Source: Anaerolineales bacterium UBA5195
GTDB lineage: Bacteria > Chloroflexota > Anaerolineae > Anaerolineales > Villigracilaceae
Length of the DNA: 64,000 nucleotides
Assembly: GCA_002412925.1 (NCBI GenBank)
Contig: DHVZ01000100.1
Location: 124,001 to 188,000, forward strand
Direction: 5' to 3'
The position numbers and the translations under genes were made by a program. Shown here piece by piece: positions 33,797 to 42,747 of the stretch (position 1 is its first letter; each line of letters begins with the position of its first letter). The notes beneath the pieces were generated by a model that made no database searches, was not told the DNA's origin, and worked only from the letters and a program-made list of their open reading frames with translations.

Positions 33797-35296
33797 TTAG
33801 TAAGGATTGCGTGTTGCAGATTGCGAAGCAGGCGGTAAAAACGCGCCAGCCGCTCCAATCAAGATACCCAGGGTAAGCCACATTTCTGGCATCGCAAAAG
33901 AATCCTGCGAAATTCCTTGCAGCATGACCGCTGCGAGCGCAAAAATCCCGGCCGCAGCCAGCCAGCGCGCCGTGCCGGAGCCGCGCAGCAGGCTGAGAGC
34001 CTCGGCTAAAACTGTCAGGTAAAAAGCCAGGAACAATGCAAACCCGGCCAGCCCGGTTTCAGCCAACAGACGCACGTACAGGTTCTTGGGATTCGGATAT
34101 AAGTTCGAAAGCGGGCTCAATTGTTCTGAAATCTCCGGAACCCCCGCCAGGACCCAATTGGGCATGTTCGGGTAAATCCAGAAGCCGCTCGCGCCCAAAC
34201 CGACCCCGGTCAGGGGATATTCCTGGAACGCAGTCAGGGCCGCCGTTGCATAAGCCAGGCGCGGGCCGAGGTACACGTCCACAGCATAATCAAACAAATT
34301 CGTTTTATCGGATTTGAAAAACGCGGCGATGTAGCCTTTATCCGCCAAAAAGAGACCGGCTGCGCCGAGGATCGCCACCGCCAAAACAGCCATAAGGATG
34401 CGACTCCCCGCGGCCTGCAATGCTGCCATTTTACTGGTCCAGCGCTGACGGTCAAACCCTGCCCGAACCCAACCCCCGAAAGCCCTCACCATTCCGCCAC
34501 CCACCAGCATGAAAGTAACTGCACCCGCCAGAACAGCAACAGCCAGCCCCGAACGGGAATAGGTCATCAGGAGAGCAGTCAAAGCTGCCACCAGGAGAAG
34601 CGGCTCCACGAACGGCGATAGACGGTAAACCACAGCTCTTTTTTCACTATCCAAAGCCCGAAAGCGCATCAAGAGCGCTGCCATCAACCACGGTAAATAC
34701 AATGTGACAATCTGACCAGCCAGCCAGGAGGGTTCGTAGGCAAAACCAGAAATCCGCTTGTTTTTGACCAATCCGCGCACCGAAAACAACTGCTGGATTT
34801 TCACCAACTCCTGGCGGTGGCCTGTATTCAAACCGACAAATTGGATTGCGCCCCAAATCAGGTGAACCACCAGCCCAGCCAACAACCACTTGACCGAGAA
34901 TTTGACATCCCGCTCAGATTGGTTCATCCAGACAGCCACCACGAAAAACATCAGGCCGATGACCAGGGTGATCCCGGCGCGCAGGGCGCGGTCGAAAAAA
35001 TCGACGCCGCGCAGTTCAACTGGAGCAAGGGTTGCGCCAAAGGCTGTCGCAGCCAGCGCAGCCAGCACAAAAGCCAGTAGAACGGTCAGCGCTCTCGGCC
35101 AGGGACGTTCTATCTCGCCACGTTTGAGCTGCACCATCAAAACCGGCAGCAGCAGCGCCAGTGGAATCAACGCCAGCGGACGAACGGTTGTCCCCGCGCC
35201 CATGAAAGGCAGGTAGCGGAAGCTGGTGACAGGCAGAGTCACGAGGACAAGCGCCCAAAGGAAGCGAGAGAGGGAAGCGAGGGAGATTCGAGACAT
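33797..35296 (-). CDS. O-antigen ligase / polymerase-like membrane protein
   Basis: This 499-residue protein has about 12 hydrophobic spans with short loops. A large extracytoplasmic loop lies around residues 310-400 (YIAAFFKSDKTNLFDYAVDV). A short conserved-looking stretch, YPLTGVGLGASGFWIYPNMP, resembles the Wzy_C / O-antigen ligase region. It would polymerise or ligate glycan repeat units at the outer face of the membrane. It starts within the stop codon of the Wzz-like gene (TGATG), a typical Wzy/Wzz partnership. Confidence 0.8.
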   Translation of the reverse strand: MSRISLASLSRFLWALVLVTLPVTSFRYLPFMGAGTTVRPLALIPLALLLPVLMVQLKRGEIERPWPRALTVLLAFVLAALAATAFGATLAPVELRGVDFFDRALRAGITLVIGLMFFVVAVWMNQSERDVKFSVKWLLAGLVVHLIWGAIQFVGLNTGHRQELVKIQQLFSVRGLVKNKRISGFAYEPSWLAGQIVTLYLPWLMAALLMRFRALDSEKRAVVYRLSPFVEPLLLVAALTALLMTYSRSGLAVAVLAGAVTFMLVGGGMVRAFGGWVRAGFDRQRWTSKMAALQAAGSRILMAVLAVAILGAAGLFLADKGYIAAFFKSDKTNLFDYAVDVYLGPRLAYATAALTAFQEYPLTGVGLGASGFWIYPNMPNWVLAGVPEISEQLSPLSNLYPNPKNLYVRLLAETGLAGFALFLAFYLTVLAEALSLLRGSGTARWLAAAGIFALAAVMLQGISQDSFAMPEMWLTLGILIGAAGAFLPPASQSATRNPY

Positions 35297-36018
35297 CAGT
35301 TGTTGCGTGTTGCGTGATCCATCCGCGGAACAAACAAGATAAGCAAGGCGCCCACGGCAAGTAAAAATACTGAACCCGCCAGCACATACACACCCAGACC
35401 GCTTTTGCGTTCGGCGGGAAAATCCCTGGCTTGCGAGAAGGAAATTTGCAGTTCGGGCGTAATCCCCAGTGATTTGGCTTCTAACTGGGTAACCGTGCTG
35501 AGTAGTTTTTCGTCGGTCGGATTGGCTATCAATGCTTTTCTCGTTGCGTCCAGCGCAACGGCTGTTTCAATACCCTGGCGGATTTGTGCGCTAAAAGCCC
35601 CGGCCCAGGCGGAAGCCAGCTGAACGGCGACCGCGGCCTGCGGGTCGGTGGCATAAAAGTGCCAGGCTCCATCCTTGGGCTGGCTGAGTTCCAGTTTGCC
35701 GGAACGCAGTTGAAGAACGCTAAAGCCGGTCTCATCCGCCACCTGTTGGAGTGTGGCATCGGCCCGGGTAACTTCTTCCACCTTGCGCGCCTCGCGCTCC
35801 AGATAGTAGAAAAGCTCCTTGTCAGAATTGACTGGCCAGGATTTTTCCATGTTGAAACTGACCACCACCGTGGCGCGCGCACGGTATTCGGGCGGAGCTA
35901 CAAAATAAACTCCCACCCCCAGCATCCCACCCAAAACCGCGCCAAAAACCCAAAAACGCCACGCGCGCAGCAAGCGGAGGAGATCGTCAAAAGATGGAGG
36001 GGAGAGTAAGGTCTTCAT
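35296..36018 (-). CDS. Wzz-like polysaccharide chain-length/co-polymerase protein
   Basis: This 240-residue protein has a span near the N-terminus (FWVFGAVLGGMLGVGVYFVA, about residues 22-41) and one near the C-terminus (VYVLAGSVFLLAVGALLILF). A mostly helical extracytoplasmic domain lies between them. The arrangement and the PPEYRARATVVVS segment after the first span match the Wzz domain. No cytoplasmic kinase domain is present. It is expected to set glycan chain length together with the overlapping polymerase-like protein. Confidence 0.8.
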   Translation of the reverse strand: MKTLLSPPSFDDLLRLLRAWRFWVFGAVLGGMLGVGVYFVAPPEYRARATVVVSFNMEKSWPVNSDKELFYYLEREARKVEEVTRADATLQQVADETGFSVLQLRSGKLELSQPKDGAWHFYATDPQAAVAVQLASAWAGAFSAQIRQGIETAVALDATRKALIANPTDEKLLSTVTQLEAKSLGITPELQISFSQARDFPAERKSGLGVYVLAGSVFLLAVGALLILFVPRMDHATRNN

Positions 36019-36056
36019 AGGTTTTCAGAGAATATGTAGTTCGTATCGCTCTTTCG

Positions 36057-36842
36057 TTAGTCAGCCAATCTTCGCATTTTCCACTGCCGATTCCAGTTTA
36101 GCAATGGCGCAACCATCTTACGCAGGTAATATTTTGCCACAATCGGCGCAAAAAACGTGCCACCATCACGGTAATGAACCTTGAGCATTTCGGGCCAGCA
36201 GCGGTCGTCGGCGGCGATGGTCTTGCCGCTGGTGTGCAGGCGGAAATTGGCCCAGGTCTGGCCCGATAGATAAGCGAGCGGTGCAAGTTTCGCCAGCCGC
36301 ACCCACAGGTCGTAGTCCATCGCAAAGTAGAAATCCGGGTCAAGCGGGCCAACCTGCCTCCACAAATCAGCTCGGAAAAAAGCCGCCTGCTGAGGGATAT
36401 GCACGTAACCCTGGCGCAGGCGACGATAATCCGTCTGCGCGGCAGGGAAACGGCCAAGCCTACGTCCGCTTTCATCGATAAAGTTCGTGTCGGCATAGAC
36501 CAGGCCAATTTCGGGATGTTCTGCCAGATATTTGACCGCCGCTGTCACCGCGCCGGGTTCGTAAGTATCATCTGAGTTGAGCCAGGCTAGAACCTCGCCT
36601 GTGGCCTGGGAAAAGCCTTTATTAATTGCGTCTGTCTGTCCATGATCGGGTTCAGAGACCCAGGCAGCCAGCCGGTCAGCGTATTTTTGCAGAATCTCCA
36701 ACGTTCCGTCTTGTGAGCCGCCATCTATAACGATGTACTCGATATTCGGGTAATCTTGTTCCAGCACCGAGCGTATGGTGCTCTCAATGAAGCGAGCCTG
36801 CTTGAAGGAGGGGGTAATAATGGAGACCTTTATGTTGTTCAT
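36057..36842 (-). CDS. family 2 glycosyltransferase
   Basis: This 261-residue cytoplasmic protein starts MNNIKVSIITPSFKQARFIE, the GT2 nucleotide-sugar entry strand. YIVIDGGSQDGTLEI and the metal-binding Asp pair in VLAWLNSDDTYEPGAV follow. SEPDHGQTDAINKGFSQATG is typical of bacterial exopolysaccharide GT2 enzymes. It transfers one sugar to a growing lipid-linked glycan; the sugar is not deducible. It lies 8 bases after the DUF6056-like gene on the same strand. Confidence 0.92.
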   Translation of the reverse strand: MNNIKVSIITPSFKQARFIESTIRSVLEQDYPNIEYIVIDGGSQDGTLEILQKYADRLAAWVSEPDHGQTDAINKGFSQATGEVLAWLNSDDTYEPGAVTAAVKYLAEHPEIGLVYADTNFIDESGRRLGRFPAAQTDYRRLRQGYVHIPQQAAFFRADLWRQVGPLDPDFYFAMDYDLWVRLAKLAPLAYLSGQTWANFRLHTSGKTIAADDRCWPEMLKVHYRDGGTFFAPIVAKYYLRKMVAPLLNWNRQWKMRRLAD

Positions 36843-36850
36843 CAGGGTTA

Positions 36851-38338
36851 TTACCGGAATACCGCGATTGTTTTTAAATCATAGAAATTGGCAACACAGC
36901 GATTGACCCAGTGCTTGGGGCTTGGATTTAGCTCTTTGAGGGATGTCGGGCTTTCGATACGGTTTAATATTATGTTCTCAACGTGATTGGCCTTGAACGC
37001 ATGAATTTGTGCATCCCGATTATCCCACTCAATTGCGAATTTTTGATGGGTGGGAACCGTTGTCAGTTCTTTTTGGGCGGACATGAGCGGATAAAAAGCT
37101 GTAGCTCCAAGCAGTAATGAAACGATCAGGTTTATTACTGCATATTTTGATACCGTTTTTTGGGGCAGGAACTGGTGAATAATCAATCCAAGCAGAATAC
37201 CATCTAAAAAAAGAGCGCTTGTCATTACAAAGCGGGATGGGAATAGTGCGCGTGGCACGGGATAACCGAATCCTGCATAGACATAAACGCTGGGTGCTGT
37301 GGCGCACAGGATCAGGCCGTAGGCTATCAATGGAATGATAATGATTAAGCTCAATAAGCGGGATGTTTTATAACGAGTTTCTGAATGATTTATCCGGCCA
37401 AAGAAATCTAGTGACAGCAGCATTGCAAGCCATAGCGTCAAAATAGTCGGAGTCGGCAAGGATTTGATGCTTAGCCAGATAAAGTCCCAACCAAAGCGAA
37501 GCGTGGAACCTGCCAGTTTTATTAATGCCGGGTGCTCCGGCATGCTTGTCAGGCGAACTGTATTCCCTGGTGCGATGACTACGGCCACCAGGGATACAGA
37601 AGATGAAATGAACCCTGTGAGTAGCAAAGCCAAGTACCTTTGGCGGTTTTCACCGTGTACAAAAAGCCAGACTGCCGCCAGGGCAACTAACAGAGCGCCC
37701 ATTTGTAGGGCAAGGGTTGTTTCGGAAAGGCCGCCAGACAGAAAAAATAAGCTGGCAACCAGAATAAGCGCTGGTATCAAAGAGCGCTGCTTGCGAGGTA
37801 ATCCCGGTTTGCAGGCTTGGTTGATGATGAACCCTGCGCTAAAGGCGTAAAAGACCAGCGGGGCAAAGTATGTCACCATTCCCGAACGCCAAAAGACAGA
37901 TTGATAACGGTCCGGCGCTTGCAAGATGGTTAGAAAAGCCAAAGCGAACGCGCCCAGCAGGCTGGAAAGCAAATGTCGGGGCAGATTAAATGCCGCTTTG
38001 ATTTGGTTTATGAGGCTTGTCAGGCCAAGTACCCACAGAGCAATCATGGTAGCTGGCAAATAAGAAATTGCTTTTTGCCCGAACCATTCACTGATTCCAA
38101 CCAGGATCATGGTGGTATAACGATTGGACCAGGTGTTATACAAATTCAGGGTCGCGCTGAACAGGTTACTGGATGTTTTCAGGTATTGTGTGAAACAAAA
38201 ATCGTCAGCCCAATAACGTGTAAATGTACCCATGTAAGCGTAAATCAGCAAAACGATCAGGGCGCTAATGGTAAAAAGCGTCAGGATAACTTCGCCAAAA
38301 ATTCTTACCGTTTTCTCATGTTCGAACCAACGCTTCAT
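36851..38338 (-). CDS. multi-span membrane protein, DUF6056/GT-C-like
   Basis: This 495-residue protein has about 11 membrane spans. After the first span it has YMGTFTRYWADDFCFTQYLK, with two acidic residues at the outer membrane face. That pattern is seen in the DUF6056 group and in GT-C glycosyltransferases, which use lipid-linked sugars. NRYTTMILVGISEWFG and FWRSGMVTYFAPLVFYAFSA also resemble that group. A role in glycan export or glycosylation is consistent with its neighbours. The assignment rests on pattern similarity only. Confidence 0.65.
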   Translation of the reverse strand: MKRWFEHEKTVRIFGEVILTLFTISALIVLLIYAYMGTFTRYWADDFCFTQYLKTSSNLFSATLNLYNTWSNRYTTMILVGISEWFGQKAISYLPATMIALWVLGLTSLINQIKAAFNLPRHLLSSLLGAFALAFLTILQAPDRYQSVFWRSGMVTYFAPLVFYAFSAGFIINQACKPGLPRKQRSLIPALILVASLFFLSGGLSETTLALQMGALLVALAAVWLFVHGENRQRYLALLLTGFISSSVSLVAVVIAPGNTVRLTSMPEHPALIKLAGSTLRFGWDFIWLSIKSLPTPTILTLWLAMLLSLDFFGRINHSETRYKTSRLLSLIIIIPLIAYGLILCATAPSVYVYAGFGYPVPRALFPSRFVMTSALFLDGILLGLIIHQFLPQKTVSKYAVINLIVSLLLGATAFYPLMSAQKELTTVPTHQKFAIEWDNRDAQIHAFKANHVENIILNRIESPTSLKELNPSPKHWVNRCVANFYDLKTIAVFR

Positions 38339-38866
38339 AAATATCCTGTTTGGTAATGCTTAAAGAAGGCTCAGTGTTCATGTGTGCAGCGTTTTGCGCA
38401 AACGAACGTACCACTTTCGTAATTTTGACAGTCCAAGCGGAGCCATCGTAGCGTAAAGTATGCGGTGGAACTCACCTAATCAATGCTGGGATTGTACCAA
38501 AAGGCTCGTCCGCAAGCGGTAAGCGCTGTGCCATACTGGCTACCATCCAAATGGTAAAATGTATCGAGACAATGCGCCCGCCCAAAATGCGAGCTTTGTT
38601 TTTGCTCGAAAGCGGGCAAAATCATGGGGTAGATTCCATTCAATCCACAAGGCGGAAGGTTTCGTGGCCAAAATATACAGTGCTTGCCAGGTTTCTGGCC
38701 GCAGCATGGTAGCGGCAAACGTTTCTGGGATATACACCGCAGGAACCAAAGAACCAATTCATGGATGATGGTCACTCGTAAGGGGATAACATCCGCTGTA
38801 TACATACAGATGTGACAACAGCTTGACCAAGCCCAACAATCTATCAGCGGGTTGGATGAGGGAAGC
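38339..38866. other. 528-bp gap, no convincing gene, possible gene relic
   Basis: No complete gene is apparent between the two polysaccharide units. On the minus strand at 38540-38749 there is a short open stretch of protein-like composition (ending AKTKLAFWAGALSRYILPFG) without ribosome site, and an overlapping second minus-strand frame at 38476-38805. It may be a decayed membrane-protein gene. It must also contain the promoter for the downstream DUF6056-GT2-Wzz-Wzy unit. Confidence 0.3.
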
Positions 38867-40423
38867 TTAGGATGCGTAAGGCTTGTTTACTTCTTCTAGT
38901 TTTGACTTTACTTCAGCGAGCATTTCTGCCGCGATTTCTTTGTGTGAAAGAGACAAATCATTTAGCTCTTCAGGGTCGGACTCGACATCGAATAACTGAA
39001 CATGCTCATCCAGGCCAATCTCTTTGATTCTCTTGTCGCCGAGAATATACATCAGCTTATACCGGCCTTTAACCAGGATCACTGTAGCTTTTTCAATTGG
39101 GGCGTATTGTTCATTTTCAGGGGATTGCAAGACAAAGATGTTCCGGGCAGGATCCTGGCTGGTTGGGGCGTAAGGAGACAGGATTGTTCCTTCGGCCCAT
39201 TCGGGGGTCTGATGCCCGGTGAGATGCGCCAGGGTGGGAAGCAAATCAATCGCGCTGGTGGGTGAGTGGATTGCCATGCCGGTTTTCCTGCCCGGTTCAA
39301 AGATGATAAGCGGAATTCGGATGAGCGGTTGGTACAAGGCGTTTGTACTGTGTTCGCTGATCCCGCGCTCAAACAACTCGCCATGATCAGTTGTAAACAC
39401 CACCCAGGTATTCTCCAACAGGCCTGAAGCTTCCAGGTAATTGAACAACCTGCCAAACTCCTTGTCCACATAGAGAATGAATTCGTCATAGGCAATCCGC
39501 ATTTCCAACAACTCTTCGCGGGTTTCCCCTTCCGTAAAAACCCACTCCGGTTTATCCACCGGCACAAACCCATCATTCTTGAACCGGTTATAAAACTCAT
39601 GCGAGGTGTTAAATGGACCATGCGGGGGTAGGAAGTGAAAATAACCCATAAAAGGCTGTGGAATAACGGGGAGCCGATTTCCAATCCAATCGATGGCATT
39701 TTCGAGGATGAACTCGCTGTCGGCAAAACCGGTGGAGGGAATTCCACGCGGGAACTTGGCCTGGATATCTGCGGCTTTATTTTTCTCGAGAATTTCGTAA
39801 AGGTGCGAAAGGAATAAAGAATACGCATACCCTGCTTTTATGTTTATGTTGCGCGTCCAACTAACTGAAGCGGTATCGATGTCTTTTCCAAAAAAAGTCT
39901 GGAGAAACCCGCTGAAAGATCGCAGGAAGAGCGACTTCCAGGGAACCAGTTCATCCAGTTCCTTAGCACATTGCTCCAGTAAAATGTTCGCCCAGCCATT
40001 ATGGGTGTAGGCAATCCGATAATAATCCTGGAAAGCGCTAAAAAAGTTCCGGCTTACATAAGGATCAGCTACTACGGATTTGGATTGGAAGGCCCGGTGG
40101 GTCCAGGGAAGCGTGCCGGTCAGCAAGGAGGCTGTTCCTGGAGTGGTAAAACTGCCGCCAGCATAATGGTTATGAAAGACCACCGCCCGCTCAGCCAGCC
40201 TGGCCAGGTTCGGTGTGGTCTGACGGGCATAGCCATACATCGAAATATGGTAGGCAGAGAAAGCATCGAAAACGACGATGAGCACATTCTGTTGCCCGGC
40301 ATTGGTCGTTTGCGGGATTCCAAACGCCTGCATGACGCGCGGAGCGGCCACACTTAAAGGAGCCAGGCCAGCCAATTTCAAGAAATCACGCCGATTCAAA
40401 CGGGGTTTCATTTTTCCATCCAT
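38867..40423 (-). CDS. Tat-exported sulfatase/phosphotransferase-fold enzyme with Thr nucleophile site
   Basis: This 518-residue protein has a twin-arginine signal (NRRDFLKLAGLAPLSVAAP), so it is exported folded. The alkaline-phosphatase-superfamily core is visible: metal Asp in NVLIVVFDAFSAYHIS, a second site VVFTTDHGELFERGISEH, and PLIRIPLIIFEPG. The sulfatase signature CxPSRxxLLTG here reads TTPGTASLLTG, so the nucleophile position is Thr93 and the Arg is Thr97. That excludes a formylglycine sulfatase and recalls phosphoethanolamine or phosphoglycerol transferases (EptA, LtaS), which use Thr. It may modify surface glycans. Its start overlaps the upstream membrane protein gene (TAATG). Confidence 0.82.
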   Translation of the reverse strand: MDGKMKPRLNRRDFLKLAGLAPLSVAAPRVMQAFGIPQTTNAGQQNVLIVVFDAFSAYHISMYGYARQTTPNLARLAERAVVFHNHYAGGSFTTPGTASLLTGTLPWTHRAFQSKSVVADPYVSRNFFSAFQDYYRIAYTHNGWANILLEQCAKELDELVPWKSLFLRSFSGFLQTFFGKDIDTASVSWTRNINIKAGYAYSLFLSHLYEILEKNKAADIQAKFPRGIPSTGFADSEFILENAIDWIGNRLPVIPQPFMGYFHFLPPHGPFNTSHEFYNRFKNDGFVPVDKPEWVFTEGETREELLEMRIAYDEFILYVDKEFGRLFNYLEASGLLENTWVVFTTDHGELFERGISEHSTNALYQPLIRIPLIIFEPGRKTGMAIHSPTSAIDLLPTLAHLTGHQTPEWAEGTILSPYAPTSQDPARNIFVLQSPENEQYAPIEKATVILVKGRYKLMYILGDKRIKEIGLDEHVQLFDVESDPEELNDLSLSHKEIAAEMLAEVKSKLEEVNKPYAS

Positions 40424-41001
40424 TAAACGTTACGAATAAGGACAATGACCAGCGCGACAAGGTCGAAAAACAGATAAAACCAGGTTAACAGCGTCAGTCG
40501 ATCGACCAAACCTTGAAAGAAGCCATACCCTTTGTCAGATTGCAGGATTAACAGAGTTGGGATAAACGCCGACAGCCCGACCAGGGGCAGGAAAAATGCA
40601 TAGATCAACCTGACCGGGTGCCCTGATAAAACGATAAAACGATTCACATTCTCTGGCAGAGATAGTTCCCCCAGAAAATAGTACTGACTGAACATCGACC
40701 AGAGGGCCGTAACCAGAACCAGGGTGCCCACCAAAACAACTCGCCTGTCTTGAGCCCAATGCCTGGAAACCAGGAATCCAAGCAAAACAGCGACCACAAA
40801 AATAATCAGACTCTCGACAAAGGCAAAAATCAACCCGTAAGACAACACCCCAATAGCATCCCACATATTCGTGCGTTCGGCCACCCAGGAGAGGTCGCGG
40901 AAAGCCAGCAGGATTGTCCACGCATGGAGCGGAAATGCGCACATCAAGAAAAGGGACCAAAGTGTTTGCCTGGAGTACCAGGGAGATTTAGTAGTTTCCA
41001 A
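40423..41001 (-). CDS. five-span membrane protein of unknown function
   Basis: This 192-residue protein has about five hydrophobic segments and no recognisable family motif. A charged, non-membrane stretch lies at residues 116-128 (LSLPENVNRFIVL). It is translationally coupled to the alkaline-phosphatase-fold enzyme downstream by the TAATG overlap, which suggests the two work together, perhaps as membrane partner and exported transferase. Confidence 0.65.
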   Translation of the reverse strand: METTKSPWYSRQTLWSLFLMCAFPLHAWTILLAFRDLSWVAERTNMWDAIGVLSYGLIFAFVESLIIFVVAVLLGFLVSRHWAQDRRVVLVGTLVLVTALWSMFSQYYFLGELSLPENVNRFIVLSGHPVRLIYAFFLPLVGLSAFIPTLLILQSDKGYGFFQGLVDRLTLLTWFYLFFDLVALVIVLIRNV

Positions 41002-41163
41002 AGTCTTTATCCTTTATTTACAGAGCGCCGCTGAGTGTTGATTATATCAATACCTTTACAGTCCCCAAACGAACTCTCCTTGGTTCTTTGGCAATCTCAT
41101 AAATAAGACCTATTTTGAGTGTGCGCACGCGTAACAGAAACTCCCAAAGGCCCATCTCCCTAC

Positions 41164-41204
41164 AAAAAAAGCCAGTTCGGGCCTCGCGGGCATCCCGAAC
41201 TGGC
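41164..41204 (-). terminator. intrinsic terminator of glgC
   Basis: Perfect 11-bp arms GCCAGTTCGGG (41171-41181) and CCCGAACTGGC (41194-41204) are followed, reading the minus strand, by TTTTTTTGTA. It lies 25 bases after the glgC stop codon. Confidence 0.85.
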
Positions 41205-41228
41205 ATCGTTTCAGATCAGAAGAGAAGC

Positions 41229-42491
41229 TTACTCAGGCGCGATCCGCGTGTTCGGCAGGATGGTTGTATCTTTGGGAATGACAACAATACCATCCTGCAC
41301 CACCCATGTCCCGGCATCCATTTCTGTCCCGCGCGGGAAGGGTTTGATGACCACCCCTGCGCCAATGCGCACATTTTTATCCAGGATCGCGCCCTCGATC
41401 ACGCAGTTTGCACCGATGCCGATCGGCACCTCGGTGCTTTTGATGGAGGGAGTATTGTAATAATCTGCACCCATCAAAATGCTGTCCTTGATCTTGGTAC
41501 CCGGACCGATTTGGGTTCGCAAACCAATCGTGGAATGTGTAATCTGGGCTTTCTGGATGCGGCAGCCCTCGCAAAGCTGCACATTTTTCAGGACGCTGTC
41601 TTCCACCGATGAGCCTGGTAAGTTACGGGGGTTGGTGTAGATAGGACGTTCTGGGTCAAAGAAATTGAAAGGTGAGTCAGGGCGGGTCAAGGCCAGGTTG
41701 GTCTCATAGAAAGAACGGATTGATCCAATATCCTGCCAGTAATCGTCGAAAGCGTATCCATAGACTGCGTGTGTACGGATGGAATTGGGAATAACATCAT
41801 GCCCAAAGTCATCATGATCGGGGAAATTGGTCAGCAAATCGAGCAGGACCGAGGTTTTGAACATGTAGATACCCATCGAAGCCAGGAAGGGGCGCTCCAC
41901 GTCATCGCGGCTGACAAACTGCGCCTGCACCTTGGGATCCTTGGGTTTTTCAACAAACGCAGCAATCCGCCGATCTTCGGCCACCTTCAAGATTCCCAAG
42001 CTGGGGACTTCATCACGCGTGACCGGGTGGACGCCAACGGTGATATCGGCATCCCGGTCCCAATGGAATTTGGCCATGGCGGCGTAATCCATGCGGTAGA
42101 GATGATCGCCCGCGAGGATGATTACGTAGGCTGCGTCAGAGGCGATGATTTCGCGGATCTGCTTGCGAACGGCATCCGCTGTCCCTTGATACCAGTCCTC
42201 GCTCTGCAAGGTCTGTTCGGCCGCCAGGATCTGCACCCAGCCTGAATGGAATTTGTCGAACTGGTAGGTGCGTGTGATGTGGCGGTTCAAAGATACGGAG
42301 TGGAACTGCGTCAGCACGGCGATGCGATAAATCCCTGAGTTGATGCAGTTGCTGATCGGCACATCGATCAGGCGATATTTGCCAGCGATCGGCACGGCCG
42401 GTTTGGCGCGCAGCTTGGTCAACGGGTAAAGGCGAGTCCCACGACCACCACCCAGGATAATGGCTAGGATATCTTCAGAAGCGGCTGGCAT
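41229..42491 (-). CDS. glgC: glucose-1-phosphate adenylyltransferase
   Basis: This 420-residue enzyme makes ADP-glucose from glucose-1-phosphate and ATP, the committed step of bacterial glycogen synthesis. The nucleotidyltransferase domain opens with ILAIILGGGRGTRLYPLTKL, then AKPAVPIAGKYRLIDVPISN. GTADAVRKQ and ILAGDHLYRMDY mark the active site. The C-terminal part is a left-handed beta-helix with the C-terminal KDTTILPNTRI end. AGGAGG lies 5-6 bases before the ATG. It stands alone, with its own terminator and a probable promoter near 42608-42640. It complements the amylosucrase route to glucan at the far end of the window. Confidence 0.95.
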   Translation of the reverse strand: MPAASEDILAIILGGGRGTRLYPLTKLRAKPAVPIAGKYRLIDVPISNCINSGIYRIAVLTQFHSVSLNRHITRTYQFDKFHSGWVQILAAEQTLQSEDWYQGTADAVRKQIREIIASDAAYVIILAGDHLYRMDYAAMAKFHWDRDADITVGVHPVTRDEVPSLGILKVAEDRRIAAFVEKPKDPKVQAQFVSRDDVERPFLASMGIYMFKTSVLLDLLTNFPDHDDFGHDVIPNSIRTHAVYGYAFDDYWQDIGSIRSFYETNLALTRPDSPFNFFDPERPIYTNPRNLPGSSVEDSVLKNVQLCEGCRIQKAQITHSTIGLRTQIGPGTKIKDSILMGADYYNTPSIKSTEVPIGIGANCVIEGAILDKNVRIGAGVVIKPFPRGTEMDAGTWVVQDGIVVIPKDTTILPNTRIAPE

Positions 42492-42698
42492 AAATTCCTC
42501 CTGTGCATGAATGGAAAGATAATACTCCCTGAATGACAGCTTTACCAGTGATAAATTTCACAAAAAAGGCTGTCAAGTAGCTGAATATCTACAAAACAAC
42601 TATCTCTATTATATAGGCAAGTGCTTAAGAAACAAACAAAATTCTGCCGTGAAATGAAAAACCAGAAATTCAACTGATGGTGGACTTTTGCAGGTGGG

Positions 42699-42704
42699 TA
42701 TAAT
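42699..42704 (+). promoter_or_regulatory. -10 element of the response regulator gene
   Basis: A perfect TATAAT, preceded by GTGGG. The same TGGGTATAAT string occurs in front of the MalT-like regulator at 60333. It predicts transcription starting about 42711, which rules out upstream start codons and supports ATG 42748. Confidence 0.5.
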
Positions 42705-42747
42705 GGATAAGTTGTCTGGTTTAAGCCAATTGAAAAGGATTCCCGCA

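Noticed and set aside
38476..38805. 109-residue minus-strand open frame as a gene
   Set aside because: No ribosome site, no conserved motif, overlapped by another frame of better composition; treated only as a possible relic.
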